Shown piece by piece: positions 9,401 to 20,334 of a stretch of DNA of 64,000 bases (its first letter is position 1; every line of letters begins with the position of its first letter). Source of the DNA: Rhizoclosmatium globosum (taxonomy: Eukaryota; Chytridiomycota; Chytridiomycetes; Chytridiales; Chytriomycetaceae); the NCBI GenBank assembly GCA_002104985.1, contig MCGO01000115.1:62001-126000 (forward strand), in the 5' to 3' direction. The translations under genes and the position numbers were made by a program. The notes beneath the pieces were generated by a model. It saw nothing but the letters and a program-made list of their open reading frames with translations, was not told the DNA's origin and ran no database searches.

Positions 9401-12304
9401 ATGAAGGTGAGTACACAGCATAAATAAATCTATCACAAACTAATTATTTTTTCGATTATTCGTAGCCAAATTCATGTTCCGCCTTGGGCTTAAGCAAACC
9501 ATTCCTTGGGAAGAACTTGTCGAGCGTGCTGCGAAAAGCGAAACCCCTGCTTTACGTTTCCAATTCATTGACTATTTCTTGGAAAATTGGAAAACAACCT
9601 TCGTGTCATCGTTTGACCCAATGAGTGTCCGATTTGCTTTCTTGCCAGCAGAAGGCTCAGAAAAGTTGTATAGACCACGTGAGCTTTATGGTAACCCTGG
9701 TGTTGCTGTGTTAGGCTTCCCATTCCTTCACGCATCTCTTCAGCAGCATGCAGACAAGTTTGGCGTCCGGGAGCACCCTAACGGCATGACGCTGATCAAC
9801 GTTCTCAAAACGAACCCCCCAACTCAAGAAACTGCCGTCAAAGTATTCACCTACTTCTCTGGACGGCAATCCGAGTTCAGCTCTTCTGAATGGAATGTGA
9901 TTCGGTCGTTAAAGTTTATCCCAGTTACTACTCCAAAGGATAGCCCACTGAATCCTGGCTCGGCGACATGGATTGAGCCAACTAAAGTATATTTTGGATC
10001 CAAAAATTCTTCAGCGTACCAAGACTTGTTCACCCACATTGATTTCGGCGAGACTAGCAATGCATTCTTGCGAGCGTGTGGAGTAAAAGATGAGCCTACC
10101 CCACAAGAGCTGGCGGAACAACTTGTGCGAAACCCACAAGCTTTCATGAATCAGCTTGGGTTTGCAAAATATCTGCAAGTGTTGCGTACTATTGCAGCAA
10201 ACTACTACCAGCTGAGACATAACCGCAACTTGGTATCTGAAATGCGAAACAGCGCATTTTTGGTTGGAGTCAAAGCTGAGACGAGCGAGGACGAAAATGG
10301 AGCCAGTCAAGAAGACGAGAAGCTTCATTATCAATTAGCGTCCGCGAAAGAAATCTACATTATGGATGATACCGTGTTGGGTCAGATTTTCACGCCTTTG
10401 GGTTGCCCAATCGAAACTCTTCTTGAAGATATGTATTCTGATCTGGGATCTCAGTGGCTTACAACACAGGTGACTGAAGTGACGACACCTCGAGGAAATA
10501 CAAGTTCCAGCGAAAGAACCCAAAAGTTGCAAGCTCTTATCAATGAACGTGCTCTACTATTGTTGTACGATGGTCAGCAAGTTCGCCCAAGTAAAGATAT
10601 TGTACCTGGCTCGGAAGAAACACTCAAGAATCTTGAAGTCATGGAAGTCCCTGAAATCATTATTGAGCGTACCTTCCGAGGGTTGGTGCGAACCCAAAAG
10701 ACAACATGTTGTTTGATGATGGATAAGCGGACGAGAAAGTACTACTTGTTGATAACTCGTAACGAGAGTGAAGTTGATTACTTTGATGTTGCACAGTAAG
10801 TTTCTGAATTGGGCTACATTTGGGTACTTATTTTGTGTTGTCGTAGGGCTCTTGGTAAAGTTATTTTCAGAAAGTGTCGTCTGAATGATGCTCTTTTGCT
10901 TTCATCGTTGTTGTCAACTTCCCTCATCAATCTCAAGCGAAAAGGTGAGAGAAATTGCAAATTATACAAGCCTGAACTCTTCTTTTAGGATTCCCTGTGG
11001 ATAGAATCTTGAATTTGCAGGAAGGAAAGCTCAAGGCTGCGATTGCGAAAAAGCAAGAAGAAGCTGCGAAAGCTCAGGAACTCCAAAAACAACAGCAACA
11101 ACAGCGCGAAGCAGAGCGCCAAGCAGCAGAAGCACGCTACACCGAATCTCAATCGAAGCAGACTTCTCTGGACAAGAAACCAATGTCGAACTTGACTCCA
11201 GATCCGAAACAAGTGGCTGTGACATCCACGCTTCTCACCATGTTCCCCGACATTGACAGAGACTATTTGCGCTCCCTTGTTGAATCTGAAAAATCAAATC
11301 CCAAAGCGATTGAAGCTATTTCAAACAAACTATTGGATTCTGATTACCCAAAATCCCAGAACCTTCCCACTCCACCGGCTACTGCTTCTGCACAAACTGA
11401 GAGACCTCCGTCATCATCTTCGTCATCATCATCGCAGAATGATTTCAAGAGTCCTCTGGGAAGCAAAGACGATTTACTCAAGTCCGTCAAGGACACAGTC
11501 AAGTCTGGATTCCTTGGTAATCTATGGGATAAAGCGACAGGTTCTTCGTCATCGATCAACTCTACAAAGTCAGAACAGCAGAAATTGATGCAGAACAGTG
11601 GCCAAACCCCAGCTGCAGGTGGAAATGGAGGAGGAGTTCCAACTCCTGGAGGAATGAAGCCCATGACCGAAGAAATCACACCTCAGTACACGCAGAACTT
11701 GAAGCAACAACTCACATCCTCCATCAACACCGTTAAACCTGCATACGATCAATCCTTCCGCGCCACAATTCCCAACGAACCCGAGCCAACCGCAAACGTT
11801 CCAACCCGGCACGCAAACCAAGTTTGCACACCCCTTTCCGATTCGGATCTCGTATTACATGAGAAACTCGTCAACGAAATTCCGTTCTATATTGATAAGA
11901 ACGCTTTGCACGAAGCCAAAGCTGTTGCCAATGTCTCGCGGGTTGCGTTAATGCGGTTTGTGGATATTTTGAGATTGTTGGCGGCGGTGTTCGGACTAGA
12001 GGCTCGGACGCTTAACATTTATTGGGATGCGACTGGAGCTACCGTTGCGTTTAATCGGGGACGTACATTGTTTTTCAACTTCCGATTTTATTTGGGTTTG
12101 CATTATAAGGAAGGGATGAAGGCTGGTATTGCGGGTGAAGATGTTGAGACCGTGTATTACTGGTTTATGGTTGCATGCCACGAGTTGGCGCATAACTTTG
12201 TGTCTCAGCATGATGCCAATCATGAGTTTTACTTTAGTAGTTATGCTGAGAACTACTTGGCCAAGTTGAATAGGACTTTGAAACTTGCCGGTCTTGAACC
12301 ATAA
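6453..12304 (+). CDS. DUF3684 protein: sacsin/Hsp90-like ATPase with C-terminal HExxH domain
   Basis: Ten exons: 6453-6590, 6653-6736, 6782-6946, 7000-7258, 7310-7404, 7457-8712, 8760-9406, 9466-10795, 10847-10944, 10989-12304; 1795 aa with an unbroken frame. The N-terminus is a GHKL ATP-binding fold: RHLIDKILARYSAEN, N-box FRELLQNSNDA, glycine motif YKNNGRPFAGEDWGRL, and IGFFGVGFYSLFSI. A Pro/Ala-rich loop (PPPVDEAPPTPPPKPP) interrupts it. The long middle matches the fungal family known as DUF3684 (function unknown; a sacsin-like chaperone role is inferred). Residues about 1375-1420 are Gln/Glu/Ala coiled coil, followed by a disordered Ser-rich linker. The last 180 residues contain YWFMVACHELAHNFVSQHD, a zinc metallopeptidase-like HExxH. 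Intron 3 has a GC donor (CAG/GCAAAT). The start is the first in-frame ATG before the conserved VNQRHLIDK. Confidence 0.9.
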
Positions 12305-12334
12305 AAATAAAGGTGTGGTAATCGTAATTTATTT

Positions 12335-15300
12335 TCAGCATTTGTGAATCATTTGATCAGGTGCAATCATCGTATTGTAAAATAAGTACTGGCACTTGTG
12401 ACAAGGAACCTCAACCTCTTGCAAACTCGTCAAGTGAATGTCAGCAAACTCCGATTCACCACCACCACCTGGATACGGCCAAAACAAATTCGTCTTTGGA
12501 TCCAACTTATCAAAGATATTTGAGTTGAAAATTAACATATTGTAATCAAAAGGATACTTTCGTTCAGCCCAACCGGCATGCATCACAACTTTCCCGTTTT
12601 CAATAGCGGCATATTCCATGCCTTCCGGCCCAAGTCCAGTGTTGGGCAACAACCCCCACTTCTTGATTCCATAACTCAACTCAAATCCTTCTGCAAGTGC
12701 GTATCCGTCATCATCCAGAGGATGTATATTCCCATGGAAATTGAAAGAACGCGTCATTTCAACGACAAACTGCAGCAAAGCGTTCTTTTGCGCGTTTCCA
12801 TACAAATGCGTGGGTCCATACGAAAAATACACGAACGGAATCTGGGAGCACTTCAGGAGTCTTGTTACGACAGGATCAATCACGTTTGAGTCTTCCGCGA
12901 TAATCCAGAGCATTTGTCGACACTTTTTTCTGTACGCGCATTGGATCTCGTTCTCTTTCTCTTGTCTTTTGATTTGTGCAATATGACGGCCAATGAAAGC
13001 CGCACGATCGGCACGCCAATCGTTGCCGCCACGTTTCACTGTTCCTGTGATAAGAAAGAGAGTTTCGTTTCTTGTATTGAATCCGTTTGGGAATCCATAA
13101 GAAATGGTGTTGGATTCGGAATCAGTTAGAATTGTGGTGGATTTGGATTCTTCAAGGAGTTCGTGGATTGATAAGATCTTCTTGATAGCTCCACGGGACC
13201 AGGATTTCAAAGCTGGTTCTGATAAATAGCCTTTTTGAGGTTTTATGTTGCGTAAGTTGGATAATGCTGGGTTAGAAGAACACTTGATGGGATTGAGTTG
13301 TCCTTTGATCCAAATTTTCGGCACTATTTGCTGAATATCGCAGACATCAAGGTACGTAGGGCACTGTGTCAAATACATCGCATCAATGTGAATTTTGGGG
13401 TCAACTTCCATTGAATTCGAGGGGTCCAAACACACTGTGGAATATAAACTTCCAGCTTCACAAGCTTCCGCATGGATAACACATGCAGTTGGGTGATGAA
13501 ACTTCATTAAACGCGCTTGTGAGTTCTCATCAACCATTTCTTTGCAAGAACCATCGAGTGTGCAATCTGTTACGAATGCAAATTCGGTGCCGTTTCAAGA
13601 AGAGAATCGATGAGTCGAATAGTTCTTGTATTGGAAGCCAGGAAGTAGTTGCTGTCAGAACCCTAAATAGGAACACTGCATAAGTTCAAATCGTTCCAAA
13701 TATGAGAGAACCAGATTACCAGAGAGTCGCTCATTATAACGTCCATGCCATGGAATTTTTCGTAGGAAACTTGTATTTCGGGAACATATGAAGCCGTAAT
13801 AGATCCTACGTGGACGTCGATTCCTTTCGTGAGAATTACTTTTGCAGCTTGTAGCCGGCTCAGTCCGTTCTCGCACTCAAAATCAGAAACAACTAATTGA
13901 ACGTTCCAGCAAGGTAAATTTAAATTTAAACACTCCTGGTGTGTTGCATTCGTTGTTCCAACAACGTAGTATCGAGATTTTCCAATAGCAACGAGCGAGT
14001 AAATATGATTCAGGAACAGTGTTCTACAAAAGAGTTGAGTTAGCGGTGGGACGCGGAGGAAAAAGAAACATACTTTTGTTTAATATCAGTGATGTTTGGT
14101 AGAAACACCAAACTGATAAATGGATTAGATGGTGCCGCTCCAAAGACAGATTCTAGTAGTATTTGAATATTCGCGTCCTTTCCAAACCATGGAACTGCTT
14201 TTGACCTGGATAAGAGCGCATTAAGATGCTATCACCAACCATCAAACGATCTATACCGTGCAGGCAATAACCAAGGAACCGCAACAATAACATCCTTGTC
14301 CACCCACGTCTGAGCAAAAACCGATCCACCCATCGTCTCTTTCGCAACCCGAGACATCTCCACCACAAAATCCTTCTTTGGCTGAAACCCCAACACATTC
14401 TTCATTTTACATGTATCAGCCAACGTAGCATTCAAGTCATTCTTCCTCTCTGACACGTGTACTTGGTTCTTGGAAACCAAATCCGCGACTTGTTGCACGG
14501 AATACCCGACGCCTGTACCTAAATTTATAACTTGCCCAGAGAGAGATGACTGTTGCGCGATTATAAGACCTTCAGCTATATCATCGACATGTATGAAGTC
14601 GCGTGAATGGTTCCCCGTTCCCTCGATTGTGAGGGGTTCCCCAAGACCAGCTTGTTTTGCAAACACGCCGGTTACGATTGCGTATGCACCAGTGCTTGGT
14701 TGACGTGGTCCGTAGACCATGAAGAAGCGGAGCGATATGGTGGGAAGGTTGAAGAGGTTGTTGAATGTTTGCATTTGGAGTTCGCCTTCGTATTTTGAGG
14801 CGGCGTAAGGGGTTAAGAAGTCGGGCTTTGTGTTAAAAAAACAAGGGTAAGATGTTTTGTTAAAGGGAGATAAATGTTGGGGTGTACATACTGCATCGGT
14901 CTCTGTGTTTGGAAGTGGATTCCCACCGTAAAAGGTTGATGATGCTGCGTAGATTACTTTCTTAACTTTTCGAAGTCTTGCTGATTCGAGAACATCTGAG
15001 ATATGATGATTGTGCCGATTAATTCGACAAACAGATGGAACGGTAAATTACTTACTCCAAGTTCCCAATGCATTGACCTCTGTACAAAATTTAGCCATGG
15101 CTGGACTCTTGAGACTTGGTACAACTTTGCTCATTGCTGCTAAATGAAATACATAATCAATACCGTCCATTGCGTTGTACACATCCTTCTGATTCATTAT
15201 GTCTCCCAACACAAATTCTAGATGGTCGTTTCCTAAAGGCACATTGCGCAAAGAGCCTGTAGCAAGGTTATCAAAGATGCGAACTTTGTAGCCAAGTTTT

Positions 15301-15763
15301 AGTAAGCGATCTGTGAGCTGGGCGATTTTTAGTGTTATTAGTGTAAAGGAAATTGGGCAAGAGGTTGGTAAAGAAATCAACACACCGTCGAACCAATAAA
15401 TCCAGCTCCTCCTGTCACAAGAACATGAGTGCCATTCACGGGTGCTCCGATTTTGCTCTCAATCACTTGGTTGGCACAAGGATCTATAGTTACAGCTTGT
15501 GCACTTGCGAGGCTGTTGATAGTCGTTGTAGACGGTTGGACAAAATGCTTGGATGTTGTAGCAATATCAGGTTGGAGTGCTACGAATGGCTTCGGTGGTG
15601 ACGTCCATTCACGATTCAATGCTGTGAAGTCATATGTCAACAATCCCAAGCTGATTACAATCGCCAGTGTTACAAGCTTCGAATAAACAAGCGACTATCG
15701 GTATTACCGAGTCGAATAATTCTCACCTTGTTTTGATGGGTGCGTGCTCAGGCGCGTGTTCAT
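12335..15763 (-). CDS. NAD-epimerase / GT77-like / GT43-like fusion protein, frameshifted
   Basis: Predicted exons: 15763-15727 (5' end unresolved), 15676-15386, 15317-15056, 14995-14892, 14825-14257, 14205-14074, 14023-13720, 13662-12335; about 885 aa. After an apparent signal anchor (LVTLAIVISLGLL) comes a short-chain dehydrogenase/epimerase: VLVTGGAGFIGS, DYVFHLAA, catalytic YAASK, VYGPRQPSTGAY. The middle resembles nucleotide-diphospho-sugar transferases (GT77: YYVVGTTNATHQEC). The C-terminus matches GT43 glucuronosyl/xylosyltransferases: LWIIAEDSNVIDPVVTRLL, HPLDDDGYA, GLGPEGMEY, HAGWAERKYPFDY. Near 13585-13597 one base is missing relative to the expected frame (LIDSLLET shifts to GTEFAFVTDC). 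Exon 1 also joins out of phase by one. Probably a type II Golgi membrane enzyme that makes and transfers sugars; this is inferred. Confidence 0.7.
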
Positions 15764-15880
15764 CTAATTTGGACCGTACGTAAGGGATAATGGGGAATTG
15801 TCGGGATTTTCTTCTTTGTTGTTTTTCCCGTTTTCCCCTTTCTTTTTTTTCTTTCTTCGAAGTTATTGCAGTTTCTTATC

Positions 15881-16375
15881 TGTTGATGTTCGAGGGCTGG
15901 ATTCACATCCAGTTGGATTCATTATCCCTCTGCTCCGTCAACAGAGATTATCACAATATAAACTCTTTATATTTATCTTTATTTAATTGTAAATAAAACA
16001 CATCTTCTCGACTTATACTTCTTGCTTCGAAGGACACAACACTTAACATCTTCCTAGGAGATATAGTGAAAGGGACGCCTTGACCATCCGTGGGTTGTGC
16101 TTTTGGATCTAGCAGTATGGGTTTTCAAGCTGCTCAGAGAGATTGAGAAGATTTAATGGTTTTCAACCAATCAGAACGCTTCATCACAGTGTTGACAAAT
16201 GGGTCCCATTGACCCATTGGCCCTTATACAACAAGGACCATTTACCCATTCAGTGATTGGTAAACACCAAAGTGGCAGTAAAAACACCTATAAGAAGGGT
16301 GGAGTCTGCAGCAAGAAAGACTCAGTTCTCTCTTGACACACAAAACCCAACAGCTCTCAAGCTCACTGTTCAACA
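15881..16375 (+). repeat. 5' LTR of copia element
   Basis: 495 bp, TG...CA ends, nearly identical to 18598-19092. It contains an A/T-rich stretch with ATAAAA-like sequence (about 15958-16005) that could serve promoter or polyadenylation roles. I did not find a convincing tRNA primer-binding site immediately downstream; the gag ATG lies only 15 bp after the LTR. Confidence 0.92.
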
Positions 16376-16390
16376 CAAAAGCAATCCAAT

Positions 16391-16882
16391 ATGGTCCACA
16401 CTACCGATATTCTCAAGTCCGGTCTCCGCCCCAAGCGCTTTACCGGATCCACTCACTTGGACCTTGTCCAGTATGTCCGTGACAAGATCATGCCATACGC
16501 TCGCTCCCATGGCCTTGCCAGTGTTTTAGCCGCTGGTTATGACGTTGGTCCAGCTCCCCAGATTCCAGTGGTCCTTGCTGCCATCGCCAATCCAGGCCCA
16601 CTCCCAGTGGGTGCCAATGCTGGTGCACGTGCACAATGGGACTCGGCTTGGAAAACTTACCAAGACCAACAGTCCACCAATCATGACGCTCAGAAGTTGT
16701 ACTTCGATGAACGCAAGCGTCATGAGGATCGGTTTGAGAAGAATGACAAAGCCAACGCCATTCTTCACGAATGTTTCTCCACATACGACATGTCTCGTGT
16801 CGCTATGCATGACAATGCTTCCCAGAAGCTTGTGACTTTGCTCTCCCTCTACAATGCTGGAGGGCTTACCGGTTCCGACTGA
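16391..16882 (+). CDS. copia gag-like protein (163 aa)
   Basis: It begins 15 bp after the 5' LTR (MVHTTDILKSGLRPKRFTG). The protein is helix-rich and charged, as expected for a capsid N-terminal half, and has no CCHC zinc knuckle. The frame stops just as the pol remnant begins in another frame, so it is a truncated gag created by the internal deletion. Confidence 0.6.
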   Translation: MVHTTDILKSGLRPKRFTGSTHLDLVQYVRDKIMPYARSHGLASVLAAGYDVGPAPQIPVVLAAIANPGPLPVGANAGARAQWDSAWKTYQDQQSTNHDAQKLYFDERKRHEDRFEKNDKANAILHECFSTYDMSRVAMHDNASQKLVTLLSLYNAGGLTGSD

Positions 16883-18584
16883 AACTTTGAAAAAGGGGAA
16901 CTTGCCTCCTGCTCCAAAGGATATCGAAGAGGCCATGGCAGACCCAGTCTTTGCTGCCTACTGGTTAGCTGCCATGATAAGGGAAATAAATGACCTCGTT
17001 AAAAACGAGACTTGGCAAGAAACTGTTCTGCCAAAAGGTGCGCGTCTCATGACTGGTAAATGGGTTTTTGACTACAAAATCTCAAAGAACGATGTTGTAC
17101 TTCGTTTTAAAGCGAGATGGGTAGCCCGTGGCTTCTCTCAAGTGAAGAACATTGACTATTTTCACACCTACTCTCCAGTAGCCCGAGCTGAGACTATCAG
17201 ATTCCTGATTGCTTTCGCTGCTCTTGTTGGAAAGTTTGTTATGGTGGTAGATGTTCCCAACGCGTTTGTTCACGGTGATACCGATACAGAACTGTATTTG
17301 GAGATGCCTCACGGTTTCAAGAAAGTAAACCTTCATGGACAACAGATTGTCTGTAGGCTCTTGAAAAGCTTGTATGGAATACATCAAGCCAGTCGTATCT
17401 GGTTTGAAACACTTGTTGCTTTTCATAAATCTCTTGGGTTTGAAACTAATCAGGCTGACACTTGTCACATGATTAAGGATATTCCCTCTACAACCAATTC
17501 TGAACCTGTCAACACTTTACAGATGGCATGTCATGTTGACGATCTCTTGTACCTAACTGAGGACAGAGTTGCCGCTGAGAATCAGCTCCTCAAACTTAAT
17601 GCTAAGTTTGGTAGAGGGACCCAAGGTCCTGCTGAATGGTTTCTCAAAACTGAAATTGTGCAGTTTGAAAACTGTACTTGGGTTGGTCAACCAACCTATG
17701 TTCGACAGATTCTGCAATTTGTAGGAATGCAGGACTCAAATGCGTCTGCAAAAACACCCATGTCCCCAAAATGGAAACATGACACCACACTTGTCTACTT
17801 AGATGTTGTTGAGTCTGCGGCATATAGATCTGTGATCATGTGTTTAGCGTATTTGGCGGGGAAGACGCGACCAGATCTTTCATGTAGTGTTGGAATTCTT
17901 GCGCAATTCCAAGTTCAACCTACAAATGGTGATATGTTAGCACTGAAGCGCATCCTCACTTATCTCTGTGGGAAGCGCGATCTCGGACTTTGTTACAATT
18001 AAACAAACCAAACTATTCAACGTGTTGACGGGGGAAATTATTTCCTCAATGATCCAATTCAACGACCTATTTGCTATGCTGATGCATCATATGCAGAAGA
18101 GGTAAACAGGGCATCACGCTCTGGTATTGTGATTTTATTCGCTGGATCTGCCATCATGTGGCAATCCAAGAAACAGTCAGTGATTGCTCAGTCATCAACT
18201 GAGGCTGAAATCATTGCTCTTTCTGAAGCAATTCGCGAATGCTTATGGCTTCTTCAAGTTATGAAAGCTTCAAAAATCACTGGTCAGGATCATCTTGTTA
18301 TCAAACAAGATAACACATCTGCTGTCTTGATCACTGAAAATCAAGGCCAACACGCTCCACGTGTCAAACACATGGATGTAAAGGATAGATTCATTGGCCA
18401 CCACATTACCAATGGTAATATTGTTTTAGAAAGATGCCCAACTGAAAAGATGTGGGCTAATTTTCTGACAAAGCCTGTTGGGCCATCTGAACATGATGCC
18501 GCCACAAATAATCTTGGCATGAGGAGTTTGGCTATGTTGCAAGACGTCAATACTCTCATCACACCCCGAGACGCAGCAAAGTAA
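16854..18584 (+). pseudogene. copia pol remnant: reverse transcriptase and RNase H with a stop
   Basis: One frame covers the region except for a TAA at 18000-18002. The RT part shows the copia pattern (GKWVFDYKISKN, KARWVARGFSQ, YSPVARAETIRFL), and the RNase H part shows CYADASYAEE, SSTEAEIIALSEA and LTKPVG. The usual YVDD catalytic box reads CHVDD, and the usual SLYGLKQAP box reads SLYGIHQAS, so activity is doubtful. The 5' part of pol (protease and integrase) is deleted. Confidence 0.85.
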
Positions 18585-18597
18585 TAATGCGGGGGAA

Positions 18598-19092
18598 TGT
18601 TGATGTTCGAGGGCTGGATTCACATCCAGTTGGATTCATTATCCCTCTGCTCCGTCAACAGAGATTATCACAATATAAACTCTTTATATTTATCTTTATT
18701 TAATTGTAAATAAAACACATCTTCTCGACTCATACTTCTTGCTTCGAAGGACACAACACTTAACATCTTCCTAGGAGATATAGTGAAAGGGACGCCTTGA
18801 CCATCCGTGGGTTGTGCTTTTGGATCTAGCAGTATGGGTTTTCAAGCTGCTCAGAGAGATTGAGAAGATTTAATGGTTTTCAACCAATCAGAACGCTTCA
18901 TCACAGTGTTGACAAATGGGTCCCATTGACCCATTGGCCCTTATACAACAAGGACCATTTACCCATTCAGTGATTGGTAAACACCAAAGTGGCAGTAAAA
19001 ACACCTATAAGAAGGGTGGAGTCTGCAGCAAGAAAGACTCAGTTCTCTCTTGACACACAAAACCCAACAGCTCTCAAGCTCACTGTTCAACA
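18598..19092 (+). repeat. 3' LTR of copia element
   Basis: 495 bp, matching 15881-16375 except for one visible C/T difference (around 18731). It is followed by the target-site copy TTATC. Confidence 0.92.
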
Positions 19093-19097
19093 TTATC

Positions 19098-19630
19098 TTA
19101 AGCGTTGCGCTGCTCTTAATTAGGTGGAGTGTTGTTCATTGGGTTCTTGTTTCCTTATCGGCGTTTTTCTTATTCGTTGCGATCCTCAGGTTTCTCCCTC
19201 TCATTCAATACACCACTGCTCCGAGTTTAAGTTCGCTGACTCGACTAAAAGGTGTGATTTTGAGGGTTCATTATGAAACTGATGGACTGGGAACGTTAGG
19301 TGTTTATTGATTTGAGTTGCCGTTGGAAACATATTGGACTGAACGCGTTATACCTTATTAAGGTGGAGTTTTGGCGGTCTTATACTCTTATCAGTTTCTT
19401 ATCTTTCTTTATACCTTTGGTTTTCCAGGTTCTACACTCTCTCCCATTTACTGCTCCCCTTTACACGTTGTTAACGTCAAACTTCGTGCACAAAAGGTAT
19501 GAGACAGTGAGAGTGTTGAACATCTCTGATTGGTGGAGCGTCACTAGGTTAGAAGCTTCGGCTTGTTATATTATTGCTCCCCTCTCAACTTACACAAACA
19601 CAATCAAACCAAAAGGTATTTTCTTTTAAT
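19098..19630 (+). other. parental array of alternating GT...AG modules (E and D)
   Basis: Ten consecutive segments, each starting GT and ending AG. E1 is split by the retrotransposon (15862-15880 plus 19098-19123); then D1 19124-19189, E2 19190-19251, D2 19252-19299, E3 19300-19362, D3 19363-19428, E4 19429-19496, D4 19497-19547, E5 19548-19615, then unrepeated sequence with AATAAA at 19628-19633. E modules are 45-68 bp and most share a TGCTC(C) core and an AAAAG end. D segments are 66, 48, 66 and 51 bp, all multiples of three, and one frame stays open through D1-D3. Either E are exons and D introns, or the reverse; only E modules recur in the array at 19641-20200. No known gene recognised. 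Confidence 0.6.
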
Positions 19631-19640
19631 AAATTAGGAA

Positions 19641-20200
19641 GTTATTGCAGTTTCTTATCTTAAGCGTTGCGCTGCTCTTAATTAGGTTTCTCCCTCTCAT
19701 TCAATACACCACTGCTCCGAGTTTAAGTTCGCTGACTCGACTAAAAGGTGTTTATTGATTTGAGTTGCCGTTGGAAACATATTGGACTGAACGCGTTATA
19801 CCTTATTAAGGTTCTACACTCTCTCCCATTTACTGCTCCCCTTTACACGTTGTTAACGTCAAACTTCGTGCACAAAAGGTTAGAAGCTTCGGCTTGTTAT
19901 ATTATTGCTCCCCTCTCAACTTACACAAACACAATCAAACCAAAAGGTTTCTCCCTCTCATTCAATACACCACTGCTCCGAGTTTAAGTTCGCTGACTCG
20001 ACTAAAAGGTTCTACACTCTCTCCCATTTACTGCTCCCCTTTACACGTTGTTAACGTCAAACTTCGTGCACAAAAGGTTTCTCCCTCTCATTCAATACAC
20101 CACTGCTCCGAGTTTAAGTTCGCTGACTTGACTAAAAGGTTTCTCCCTCTCATTCAATACACCACTGCTCCGAGTTTAAGTTCGCTGACTCGACTAAAAG
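19641..20200 (+). mobile_element. 560-bp insert made of nine joined E modules
   Basis: Exact concatenation without D segments: E1 19641-19685, E2 19686-19747, E3 19748-19810, E4 19811-19878, E5 19879-19946, E2 19947-20008, E4 20009-20076, E2 20077-20138 (one base change), E2 20139-20200. The insert starts GT, ends AG and is flanked by a 9-bp direct repeat AATTAGGAA (19632-19640 and 20201-20209), as expected for insertion with target duplication. Its E1 lacks the retrotransposon, so it was copied before that insertion. The first five modules keep parental order; the last four are reordered. Confidence 0.75.
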
Positions 20201-20334
20201 AATTAGGAACGCCAACACATCATTGCCCATCTTAACCCATTGCTAGTCGTCATACTACCATTGGGAACAATAGAAATCAAATCTATTTTTATTACATACA
20301 AGCATCAACGGCTACAGTTGACAAGTTAAATTTA

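Larger units (their letters stand above)
15881..19092 (+). mobile_element. Ty1/copia LTR retrotransposon, internally deleted
   Basis: A 3.2-kb element with 495-bp direct LTRs that begin TGTTG and end CAACA, flanked by a 5-bp target-site duplication TTATC (15876-15880 and 19093-19097). A purine tract (GCGGGGGAA, 18589-18597) precedes the 3' LTR. Only a gag-like frame and a reverse transcriptase/RNase H remnant remain; protease and integrase are absent. The LTRs differ at one site that I can see, so insertion was recent. It is probably non-autonomous, mobilised by an intact relative. It lies about 120 bp upstream of the epimerase-fusion start and interrupts module E1 of the GT...AG array. Confidence 0.9.

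Noticed and set aside
19050..19310. 86-codon hydrophobic frame crossing the LTR end and modules E1-D1-E2-D2
   Set aside because: It ignores the module boundaries and starts inside the retrotransposon LTR; coincidental.
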